A stretch of DNA of 64,000 nt from Piscinibacter defluvii. Its GTDB lineage: Bacteria > Pseudomonadota > Gammaproteobacteria > Burkholderiales > Burkholderiaceae_C. Of this stretch, positions 22,703 to 29,489 are shown piece by piece. The stretch spans positions 23,462-87,461 of the forward strand of contig NZ_RCHJ01000025.1 of assembly GCF_004011805.1 (NCBI RefSeq), given 5' to 3'. Both the position numbers and the translations under genes were made by a program. The notes below the pieces were generated by a model that ran no database searches, was not told where the DNA came from, and saw only the letters and a list, made by a program, of their open reading frames with translations. Every line of letters begins with the position of its first letter. The first letter of the stretch is position 1.

Positions 22703-24259
22703 TCAATCCGATGGGGCGGAAGGCTTCTTCGGCGAACGACTCGAAGGCAGTGCTCGATAGCTCCATCCGGGCAGTGCCGAACCAAGAGGGTGTCCTCCGG
22801 GCAACTCACCCGTCGCGCCGATTTCGACCACGCCGCCGGCCCGCTCCATGGCCTTCGAGACCCACGGGCTTTCGTCGCGCCGGCCATCGATCAGAACAAG
22901 CGGATGCTCCGGCAATTCGAGAGCGACGGCCGCCGCGACGGCGGGAGGGCCGGACAGGATCCGGATGGGGCCGCCCAGCGTGCCGCGAATCGCCTCGAGT
23001 GCGCGCGCCACGGGCTTCGGGTCGAAGGTGCGCCAATGTGTGTCCCTCAGCGACCGCGGGCCGAGCGGCGAAGTGACGTAGCTGACCGTCAACAGCAATA
23101 CGTTGACGACCACGAACCCCGCCAGCAGTCTCCGCAACGTCGCCCTTGCCCATGACAGGCCGCGCGCGAGTTCCATCAGGGCGGGAATCACGAAAAGAAG
23201 AAAGGGGGTGCCCCAGTGCAACTGCAGATCAGCGCCCGACGTCAGTCCCAGCAGGGTCATGAAGCCCAGCGGAACGAACCCGAAGATCAGCAGCAGCGCC
23301 CTCGCACTGGGGAGCCGTTCGGCGCCAGCCGTGGGTTCAGGTTGGACTGCGGACCGCCCTCGCAGCGGCCAGGCGACCCACAGCAGGAGCAGCAGCGCCG
23401 GCAGAGCCCGGTTCAGCATCTGGTCGGCAAGCCAGTGAACAGACTCTGCCGTTCTCGCCGGCAGGGGATGGCCGACGCCCAACGAGGTGCTCATCGCGTA
23501 GGAGACCGGTCCGAAATCGTGGGCGCGCAACCACTGAACGTGCGGGCTGAAGATGACCAGGCCGATCAAGGTGGCCAGCAGCAGCCCGCGACGCTGCGCG
23601 CCATCCCCCCAGAAGCGTGAATGGACCGCGAACGCGATCACGCAGACATAGGTGACGACGATCTGGTACTTGGCCAGCGCGCCGAGTCCCAGGCAGACCC
23701 CGAGCGCGATCCACCATCTGAGTCTTCCGCTTCGAAAGCACTGCCAGGTCACCGCAGCGCTGCAGGCGTTCAGCAGCATCAGCACGATGTTGTGATTGAA
23801 ATAGTTGAGTCGCCCGTTGTAGTAGGTGATGCAGGCTGCTGCCAGCAATGCGACCAGAGCATGGCGCTCGCCGCGCAAGCGGGCCACCAGCCGCCACATC
23901 AACAGCAAGGACGCGACGGTGGCCGACGCGCCCACGACGTACACGGTCCAGGCACTCCACCCGAAGGCCCGAACCGGAAGCCACAGCAGCCAGGTCGGAA
24001 GCGGAGGGTGCTTGTAGTAGCCCCACTCGAGCGATCGCACCCAGGTGAGCTGCTCCAGGTCGTCGACCGGCGGCACGAGGCTCGTGGAATTCAGATGCAG
24101 GAGCCACACGAGAACAAAGAGTCCAACGCCGGCAGCCATCGCCAGGTTGGGCACCGCCGCCACTCGGCTTGCGGTGCGAGTGTCGATCGTAGAAGTGCCA
24201 ATAAGGGCATGGCTGACCGGCCATGTCTGGACTAAGTCACCATCCGAACCGTTCTGCAT
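22703..24259 (-). CDS. GT39/ArnT-type membrane glycosyltransferase
   Basis: A 518-residue GT-C membrane glycosyltransferase. The N-terminal loop contains PPVDDLEQLTWVRSLEWGYYKHPPLPTWLL in outline, that is the DD-E...KHPPL motif of dolichol/undecaprenyl-phosphate mannosyltransferase-like (PMT_2) proteins. About eleven hydrophobic helices and a small C-terminal soluble domain follow. The start is put at the ATG at 24259 because an upstream in-frame ATG at 24310 would sit on the predicted -10 hexamer (24309-24314). Donor and acceptor are unknown. It carries its own box (24325-24341), so it is a separate transcription unit from the ArnC-like gene downstream on the same strand. Confidence 0.82.
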   Translation of the reverse strand: MQNGSDGDLVQTWPVSHALIGTSTIDTRTASRVAAVPNLAMAAGVGLFVLVWLLHLNSTSLVPPVDDLEQLTWVRSLEWGYYKHPPLPTWLLWLPVRAFGWSAWTVYVVGASATVASLLLMWRLVARLRGERHALVALLAAACITYYNGRLNYFNHNIVLMLLNACSAAVTWQCFRSGRLRWWIALGVCLGLGALAKYQIVVTYVCVIAFAVHSRFWGDGAQRRGLLLATLIGLVIFSPHVQWLRAHDFGPVSYAMSTSLGVGHPLPARTAESVHWLADQMLNRALPALLLLLWVAWPLRGRSAVQPEPTAGAERLPSARALLLIFGFVPLGFMTLLGLTSGADLQLHWGTPFLLFVIPALMELARGLSWARATLRRLLAGFVVVNVLLLTVSYVTSPLGPRSLRDTHWRTFDPKPVARALEAIRGTLGGPIRILSGPPAVAAAVALELPEHPLVLIDGRRDESPWVSKAMERAGGVVEIGATGELPGGHPLGSALPGWSYRALPSSRSPKKPSAPSD

Positions 24260-24324
24260 GTCGCTTTGCTTCCGGCAAGCCCGGCGGCACCATTGCCGCG
24301 GGTGCGGCACTCTCGGTGTCGGCG

Positions 24325-24341
24325 ACTTAAGCCGTGCTTAG
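24325..24341 (-). promoter_or_regulatory. PmrA/QseB-type box upstream of GT39 gene
   Basis: On the minus strand CTAAGC-ACGGC-TTAAGT with 11-bp period, then 10 nt and GAGAGT (24314-24309). It faces away from the box at 24376, and the two share one divergent intergenic region. Confidence 0.65.
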
Positions 24342-24375
24342 CCTGGCCCCCCGGGGGCTACGGGGAGCTCGGCCA

Positions 24376-24392
24376 GTAAGTCCCGTTTAAGT
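24376..24392 (+). promoter_or_regulatory. PmrA/QseB-type box upstream of small protein gene
   Basis: GTAAGT-CCCGT-TTAAGT followed after 10 nt by GACCAT (24403-24408), the same hexamer as at 16036. The ATG is at 24450. Confidence 0.65.
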
Positions 24393-24449
24393 CGCGCCTG
24401 GCGACCATCCTTCTCGATGAGAGGCCGAAGGATCGGCCAAGGAAGTGGT

Positions 24450-24749
24450 ATGGAACGCTACGAGCCGTATTACGCACAAGACACCGACGGAGTGCATTTC
24501 CAGGTGAACGTCGATGGCGTCTTCGTGCAGGCATATGTCAGCCGAACGATCCTGCACATTGCATATGGATCGAGCGAGCCGAGGGCGCAGTGCCTTGCGA
24601 CGTACCTGAAGCATCGTGAGGACGTTGACGCGGCAGTGCGGCGACGCGTTCATGCTTTCGGACCGGAGACCGTGCTTGTGCGACAGCACGAGATCGGGGC
24701 CGCTGCGGACAAGTGCCCAGAGGCGCAGCAAGTTGCGGCCCGCGATTGA
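24450..24749 (+). CDS. Small DUF1488-like protein
   Basis: A 99-residue soluble protein. The ATG at 24450 is preceded by a strong AAGGAAG site; an in-frame GTG/ATG 33 bp upstream is unlikely because it would lie close to the predicted -10. The sequence has an N-terminal strand region DTDGVHFQVNVDGVFVQAYV, then SRTILHIAYG and a helical C-terminus containing REDVDAAVRRRVHAFG. This layout (DG-V-x-F ... VS-x2-L ... helix) resembles DUF1488 proteins, which are short and of unknown function. It is a single-gene unit behind a PmrA-type box, so it may be part of the envelope regulon, but nothing in its sequence indicates a role. Confidence 0.6.
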   Translation: MERYEPYYAQDTDGVHFQVNVDGVFVQAYVSRTILHIAYGSSEPRAQCLATYLKHREDVDAAVRRRVHAFGPETVLVRQHEIGAAADKCPEAQQVAARD

Positions 24750-24771
24750 TCCCGACAGCTCGGGCCAATAT

Positions 24772-24797
24772 GAGCCCGCACTCGAGAGCGCGGGCTC
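24772..24797. terminator. Bidirectional hairpin terminator between convergent genes
   Basis: Perfect 8-bp stem GAGCCCGC/GCGGGCTC with a 10-nt loop, located exactly between the 3' ends of the convergent genes at 24749 and 24799. No clear T-run follows, which is common in GC-rich genomes. Confidence 0.6.
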
Positions 24798-24798
24798 G

Positions 24799-25197
24799 TC
24801 AGTGGGCCAGCGCGCCCGACATCCAGATCGTCAGCGCGATACCGGCCACCAGCCAGATGACGATGATCGTCGCGGCACCTGCCAGGCTGCGGGGCTTGGA
24901 ACCGTGCTCGGCCAGCCACTGCTCGGACTTCAAGCGCGATGCGGTCAGCACCTCCTGAGGCAACAGGCGCACCGCGAGCCAAATCAGACCCGGCAGCAAG
25001 ATGACGTCGTCGACATATCCAAGCACAGGGATGAAGTCGGGGATGAGGTCGATCGGACTCAGGGCGTAGGCCACGACGAACGCGCCCAGTGCCTTCGCGT
25101 ACCACGGCGTCGCGGGATGCGAGCGCGCGAACCAGAGGGTCAAGGCGTCGCGCTTGATCCGCCGTGCCCAGGCGCTTGTTGCCTCGCCAAGTTTCAT
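24799..25197 (-). CDS. YkvA/DUF1232 family membrane protein
   Basis: A 132-residue protein with the DUF1232 signature ALSPIDLIPDFIPVLGYVDDVILLP at about residues 45-70 (the SPIDLIPD and GYVDD blocks are diagnostic) and a C-terminal transmembrane helix (IIVIWLVAGIALTIW). DUF1232 proteins are widespread and of unknown function. The start at 25197 is immediately after the stop of the outer-membrane barrel gene (1-bp gap), so the two are one transcription unit behind the 26884-26900 box. The alternative upstream start lies inside the barrel gene in another frame. Confidence 0.85.
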   Translation of the reverse strand: MKLGEATSAWARRIKRDALTLWFARSHPATPWYAKALGAFVVAYALSPIDLIPDFIPVLGYVDDVILLPGLIWLAVRLLPQEVLTASRLKSEQWLAEHGSKPRSLAGAATIIVIWLVAGIALTIWMSGALAH

Positions 25198-25198
25198 G

Positions 25199-26860
25199 TC
25201 AAAAGCTGGCCTTCGTCTTGACGAGGAACTGCACCTTCTTGATGTCGGGCGTGGCGTTGAGCGGGAACGCCACATCCACGTGGAGCACATTGCTGAACGC
25301 TGCGCGAACGCTCACGATGCGAAGCCCGGCGCCCACGTTGCTCAGCCAGCCGGGGTTGACGGTGTTGGTCGCGTTTCCGCCCCAGGCCCGACCGACGTCG
25401 AAGAAGGCCGCACCGCCGACGCGAAAGAGACGCCAGACATACGCATCCGTGAAGAAGCGCTCCTCGACCGTGAAGAGCGCGCGCCGCTGGCCGTTCTGAT
25501 ATCGAAGTGGATAGCCCCGCAGTCCGTTGTCCCCGCCCAGCAGCAAGGTCTCCGCAGGGTTCGGCTTCGTCAACGTGTCCGCTGAGGCCGACGCGTAGAA
25601 CAGCCACCGGCGGCCTTGAGGAATGTAGTACTGGGACTGGACGCCCAGGCGCTGGCGCTTCGCCTGTCCGTCCGAGTATTGTCCCGTGATGGAGGCGGAG
25701 GCAGTCAGAACGTGCTCGGGCGCGGGCTCGAATCCCCGACTGATCGACGCAATGTAGAGAAGAGTGTCGCGGGTTGATCCCCAGTCCTTGCCTGCCCAGC
25801 CCAGTTGCACGGAGGCTGCGAGCCCGAGCGCAAAGAACTCTGGGCGCGCCATGAGATTGCGGTTCTGCAACTTCTCGAACCGGTCTTCGATCAACTCGTA
25901 ACGCACGAACGGGCCCACCAGTCTTTCGTCAGGCGGCAGTGCAGTCGGCGGCACGCGTCCCGGTTCAAGGCTGTATCGATCGTCGATCAGGCTCGTCCCG
26001 ACCGAATAGCGCTGAACCCAGCCATCGACCCGCCCGGTCGACCAGCCGGCAAACGCCTCGGCCTGGCGTTGGCGATGGCGAAATTCGCTGGCGACGTTGC
26101 CAGCGTCGTAGATGGGGTCGATGCGATCATCCCGCGATGCAGTGATGCCCGCCGCCCAGTTGCTGTCCAGGGCGTAGAACGGACGCACCAGCGAGACGGC
26201 ATCGCGCCGCCCGTCGCTGTTGCGCGAGGTGCTGAGATCCAGCGAGGTCCACGTCCCGAGGATTCGGTCGGCAGAGAACTGGAAGGTGTTGCTCGAGCGA
26301 TCGACCGTGTTCGAGCGGCCGTAGCTGAGCGACGTTCCGGTTCCAAGGAGGTTGTATTCCTTGAGCTTGATGCCGCTGCTGTTCGCCCCGCCGGAACGCC
26401 CGGCGCTGAAGCCGGGATCCAGCGACCACGTGTCCCGCGTGCGGACCTCGAGATCAACCACGCCGTCGTGCCAGGCCAGGGGGCGTATCTGGACGTCGTA
26501 GAGATAGCGATTGCGCCGCAGCAACCGTTCAGTCTCGTCGATGCGGGCGACCGACAAGGTTTCGCCAGACTTGAACACGAGAGCATGTTCGATGACCGCG
26601 GGTCGCGTCCTGATGTGCAGCGCGTTGGCCCACCGGAAAAGGAGTTTGTCTTCCTTGGGATCGGCGAGATCAAAGATGTCGTCCGTGACCACACGGATCT
26701 GGCCGATACGAGCTCCGGCCGCCTCCAGTTCTGCCAACTTGGGCAGGGCCTGCTCAGTCGACTCCGCCCAGGCGGCGCCAGGCAAGAGCAGCACTGTGGC
26801 GAGCAGGCGCGCTGCGTTCCCGACAGGACTGCGCCAGCTCGAAACCCGATCACATCGCAT
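25199..26860 (-). CDS. BamA/TamA-superfamily outer membrane protein with one POTRA-like domain
   Basis: A 553-residue Omp85-like protein. A signal peptide ends at PGAAWA; the ATG at 26860 is preferred because it starts this signal. A single POTRA-like domain (about 95-155) contains IEHALVFKSGETLSVARIDETERLLRRNRYLYDVQI in outline. The remaining ~400 residues alternate short amphipathic strands, include the conserved loop LGGDNGLRGYPLRYQNGQR (the VRGY-like lid motif) and end in a C-terminal Phe (KTKASF), the beta-signal. TamA has three and BamA five POTRA domains, so this is a short type. It may insert or export an envelope component; the PmrA-type box upstream ties it to the lipid A genes. Confidence 0.85.
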   Translation of the reverse strand: MRCDRVSSWRSPVGNAARLLATVLLLPGAAWAESTEQALPKLAELEAAGARIGQIRVVTDDIFDLADPKEDKLLFRWANALHIRTRPAVIEHALVFKSGETLSVARIDETERLLRRNRYLYDVQIRPLAWHDGVVDLEVRTRDTWSLDPGFSAGRSGGANSSGIKLKEYNLLGTGTSLSYGRSNTVDRSSNTFQFSADRILGTWTSLDLSTSRNSDGRRDAVSLVRPFYALDSNWAAGITASRDDRIDPIYDAGNVASEFRHRQRQAEAFAGWSTGRVDGWVQRYSVGTSLIDDRYSLEPGRVPPTALPPDERLVGPFVRYELIEDRFEKLQNRNLMARPEFFALGLAASVQLGWAGKDWGSTRDTLLYIASISRGFEPAPEHVLTASASITGQYSDGQAKRQRLGVQSQYYIPQGRRWLFYASASADTLTKPNPAETLLLGGDNGLRGYPLRYQNGQRRALFTVEERFFTDAYVWRLFRVGGAAFFDVGRAWGGNATNTVNPGWLSNVGAGLRIVSVRAAFSNVLHVDVAFPLNATPDIKKVQFLVKTKASF

Positions 26861-26883
26861 GCGGCCAAGTCTCCGCAGCACCG

Positions 26884-26900
26884 ACTTAATCGAGACTTAA
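26884..26900 (-). promoter_or_regulatory. PmrA/QseB-type box upstream of Omp85-like gene
   Basis: On the minus strand TTAAGT-CTCGA-TTAAGT, a perfect direct repeat, then 10 nt and GAGACT (26873-26868). The ATG at 26860 follows within 8 nt of this hexamer, so the leader is very short or translation starts slightly downstream. Confidence 0.7.
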
Positions 26901-26975
26901 GGCGGATGCGACCGGCAGGCCTCAACAGGCGCGCCGAAGCCGGCAAGTGATGGGGCAGCGACTCAGTTGCCGCCG

Positions 26976-26992
26976 CTAAGTGCCCTCTAAGT
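26976..26992 (+). promoter_or_regulatory. PmrA/QseB-type box upstream of PepSY gene
   Basis: CTAAGT-GCCCT-CTAAGT, then 9 nt and GATAGT (27002-27007). The ATG is at 27063. It is back to back with the box at 26884 in a divergent region. Confidence 0.65.
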
Positions 26993-27062
26993 GTGGGCCT
27001 CGATAGTTGATCCCGTCGACAGGCAATTCCGCCTCGACAGACTGGTAGCAAGGAACATCATC

Positions 27063-27410
27063 ATGAACCGAAAGATTGCCATCCCCGCGCTGATCATGGC
27101 TGCGGGCATTGCCACGGCTGGAGGCCTGGCGTACGCGAAGTCCGGCGGCGGCGAGAACGATGCCGTCACCGACCTGGCCAAGGTGAAGATCACCTTGACG
27201 CAGGCCATCGGGGCGGCCGAGGCCCAGTTGGGCGGCAAGGCCACCAAGGCGGAGCTCGAAGGCGAGCGCGGCGCGGTTGTGTATCAGGTCGAGGTGGTGA
27301 GCGCCGACAACAAGGTCTTCGACGTCAAGGTCGACGCTGCCGATGGCAAGGTGCTGTCGAGCAAGCAGGACCAGGCGGATCGCGGCGAACACGAAGACAA
27401 GGACGAGTGA
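27063..27410 (+). CDS. Periplasmic PepSY-domain protein
   Basis: A 115-residue secreted protein: signal peptide ending at GGLAYA, then one PepSY domain with KITLTQAIGAAEAQLGGKATKAEL and VYQVEVVSADNKVFDVKVDAADGKVLSS (about residues 42-102), and an acidic tail (DRGEHEDKDE). Single PepSY proteins in the periplasm are common in metal- and envelope-stress regulons and are often controlled by PmrA/QseB-like regulators; the biochemical role is unclear. The ATG at 27063 follows AAGGAAC at a proper distance. It is monocistronic, with a hairpin shortly after the stop. Confidence 0.85.
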   Translation: MNRKIAIPALIMAAGIATAGGLAYAKSGGGENDAVTDLAKVKITLTQAIGAAEAQLGGKATKAELEGERGAVVYQVEVVSADNKVFDVKVDAADGKVLSSKQDQADRGEHEDKDE

Positions 27411-27445
27411 CGATCCTGCGGCGCTGCGCTGCGGATCCATCTTCT

Positions 27446-27464
27446 CGGGCGGCTCGGCCGCCCG
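27446..27464 (+). terminator. Hairpin terminator after PepSY gene
   Basis: Perfect 8-bp stem CGGGCGGC-TCG-GCCGCCCG, 36 bp after the PepSY stop, followed by TTCCATTTCC. In the remaining ~230 bp up to the convergent MFS gene end at 27699 I see no gene with coding character. Confidence 0.65.
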
Positions 27465-27698
27465 TTCCATTTCCGTCATGCGCTCGCTGCGATCACCGTC
27501 GGCGATCAGTGTCACCATGACGCAGGTGGGCGAGGACCCAGGCTTCGCGGAAGAAGTGGACCGGCTGGGCATGGATCACAGGCGGGGGCCATGTTGCCAA
27601 CGTCAATGCGGTCGTACATCCCGGTTGCCGGTAAGCGCAGAGCCAGCTGCGCGTGGTCCATCCGAAGGATCCCCAACCCTTCGTTGTCTTAGGTGTCT

Positions 27699-28892
27699 TT
27701 ACACCAGTTCGGGTCTGCGTGCCCGATGCCGCGCGCTCATCAGCGCGATCAGTGCGATCAGCGCCCATGCAGCCCCCGCCGCAAACGCGGCCGAACTGCC
27801 GTGTCGTGCCCACAGCCATCCGGTCAACGCCCCACCTGCCAGTTGAGACATGCCGGTGACGAAGTGGAAGACGCCGAACGCGGTCGCGCGAAAGTCCGCC
27901 GGGGCGAGGTCGGCCACCCAGGCCGACAGGCCTCCCTGAGAGAGGCCCATGTGCAGTCCCCAGAGTGCGACACCGATCCACAGGCCCGCACCGTCCCCGA
28001 GCCAGGCCAGCGCCGCCTCGGCAGCGACCAGCGCCACGAGCGACGCGATGAGCAAGGCTTGTCTGCCGATGCGTGAAGCCCAGACGCCGGCAGGGTAGGA
28101 CGACAGCGAATAGGTCGCGCTCATCACGATCATCACGAGCGGAATCCACATCAGGCCCAGGTGCACTTCCTGGGCTCGCAGGACCAGGAAGGCCTCGGAC
28201 AGCCGGGCCAGCGAGAACAGGGAAGTCACCAGCATCAGGAGCCAGAACGCCGGCGGAAGCGCCGCAAGGAAGCGAAGACGTGGAACTGCGCCGGTACCGT
28301 TCGCGCTGTGCCGATCCGGCTCGTCGATGCCCACCGCGAGCAGCAGCACGGCCAGCACCGCGGGAATCACGGCGATCCACAGCACTGCCCGCATATTGTC
28401 GGCCCAAAGCCAAAGGAACAACATCGCCAACAACGGACCGGCGAAGGCGCCCACGGTGTCGAGCGACTGACGCAGCCCGAACGCCGCATCACGCAACGCT
28501 GGCGGTGTGACGTCTGCAACGATCGCATCGCGCGGGGCGCCTCGGATGCCTTTGCCCACACGGTCGACAAAGCGCGCTGCGACAACGCCGAAGGCCGTGT
28601 CGGCCAACGGGAACACGGGCTTGGTGATCGCCGCCAGCCCGTACCCCAACAAGGCAAGCGACTTGCGCCGCTGAAACCGATCGGAGATCACGCCCGACAC
28701 CACCTTCAGCATCGACGCCGTGGCCTCGGCAATGCCTTCGATGATGCCCACCGCAAGCACCGATAGGCCGAGCACGGTGGTGAGGTACACGGGCAGAATG
28801 GCGTGGACGAGTTCCGAAGACATGTCCATGAACAGGCTGACCCCGCCCAGCACCCAGACGGCGCGTGGGATGCGCTCGCGTACTGGACTCAT
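27699..28892 (-). CDS. MFS transporter
   Basis: A 397-residue twelve-helix major facilitator protein. The ATG at 28892 overlaps the stop of the DedA gene as ATGA. The loop 2-3 motif reads GVISDRFQRRKSLALLGY and the following segment RFVDRVGKGIRGAPRDAIVAD is characteristic of a family of MFS proteins annotated only as MFS transporters in proteobacteria. The second half has WASRIGRQALLIASL. The substrate is unknown. Coupling to a DedA protein and a hybrid kinase upstream suggests a role in envelope homeostasis, but this is inference. Confidence 0.85.
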   Translation of the reverse strand: MSPVRERIPRAVWVLGGVSLFMDMSSELVHAILPVYLTTVLGLSVLAVGIIEGIAEATASMLKVVSGVISDRFQRRKSLALLGYGLAAITKPVFPLADTAFGVVAARFVDRVGKGIRGAPRDAIVADVTPPALRDAAFGLRQSLDTVGAFAGPLLAMLFLWLWADNMRAVLWIAVIPAVLAVLLLAVGIDEPDRHSANGTGAVPRLRFLAALPPAFWLLMLVTSLFSLARLSEAFLVLRAQEVHLGLMWIPLVMIVMSATYSLSSYPAGVWASRIGRQALLIASLVALVAAEAALAWLGDGAGLWIGVALWGLHMGLSQGGLSAWVADLAPADFRATAFGVFHFVTGMSQLAGGALTGWLWARHGSSAAFAAGAAWALIALIALMSARHRARRPELV

Positions 28893-29455
28893 GGCCGCGA
28901 TGCGCGTCCGCTGCAGGTGCGCCGCACGGCGAACCACACGGCGCCGAGGACAATGATCAGTGCGGCGGCCTGAGGTTCATGGCGACTTGCTTCCTCCACG
29001 ATCGCGGCGACGGACCGGCCGAAGAGATGGCCCAAGGATGCAAAGGTGACCGCCCAGGCCGTGGCGCCGAGCGCATTGAAGAGGGCGAACTCTCGCCATG
29101 ACACGCCTGCCATCCCGAGCGCCAGCGGCCCCGCGGTGCGCAGGCCATACAGGAAGCGCACACCGAAGATCAACCAACGCCGATGGCGTTGCAGCATCGG
29201 CATCACACGCTCGACCCCGGGCCGCAGGCGAGGAATTCGCGACAGCAGCCAGTTGCCGCGCCATCGGCCGAGCACGAAGTAGGACTGGTCCCATACGAAG
29301 TTGATCGATGCCGCGACGAGCGTGACTGCCCACCATGGGGCATATCCCTGGTGCGCCGCATAGCCTGCCAGCACAACCGTTGTCTCGCCCTCGAGCAGGC
29401 TGCCGGCCACGATGGCCAGGTAGACGTGGTCCTGCACAAGCGAAGCAATGTCCAT
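28889..29455 (-). CDS. DedA-family (VTT domain) membrane protein
   Basis: A 188-residue DedA/SNARE-associated membrane protein. Conserved elements are visible: LLEGETTVVLAGYAAHQGY (the acidic residue and G of the first re-entrant helix), GRWRGNWLLSRIPRLR and FGVRFLYGLRTAGPLALGMAGVSWREF (the F-x3-R-x3-R-x3-P-x3-G motif). DedA proteins include UptA/PopT-type undecaprenyl-phosphate flippases and are needed for polymyxin and alkaline-pH tolerance in several proteobacteria. It lies 34 bp after a hybrid sensor kinase and overlaps the MFS gene. In a neighbourhood full of C55-lipid enzymes a lipid-carrier recycling role is plausible. Confidence 0.88.
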   Translation of the reverse strand: MDIASLVQDHVYLAIVAGSLLEGETTVVLAGYAAHQGYAPWWAVTLVAASINFVWDQSYFVLGRWRGNWLLSRIPRLRPGVERVMPMLQRHRRWLIFGVRFLYGLRTAGPLALGMAGVSWREFALFNALGATAWAVTFASLGHLFGRSVAAIVEEASRHEPQAAALIIVLGAVWFAVRRTCSGRASRP

Positions 29456-29489
29456 GGATCGAAGTGTCCGCGAGACAGGCCTCGACCCG

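Noticed and set aside
27493..27698. Possible small gene in the PepSY-MFS gap
   Set aside because: Both strands give short frames without a ribosome site or recognisable composition; only the terminator hairpin at 27446-27464 is supported.
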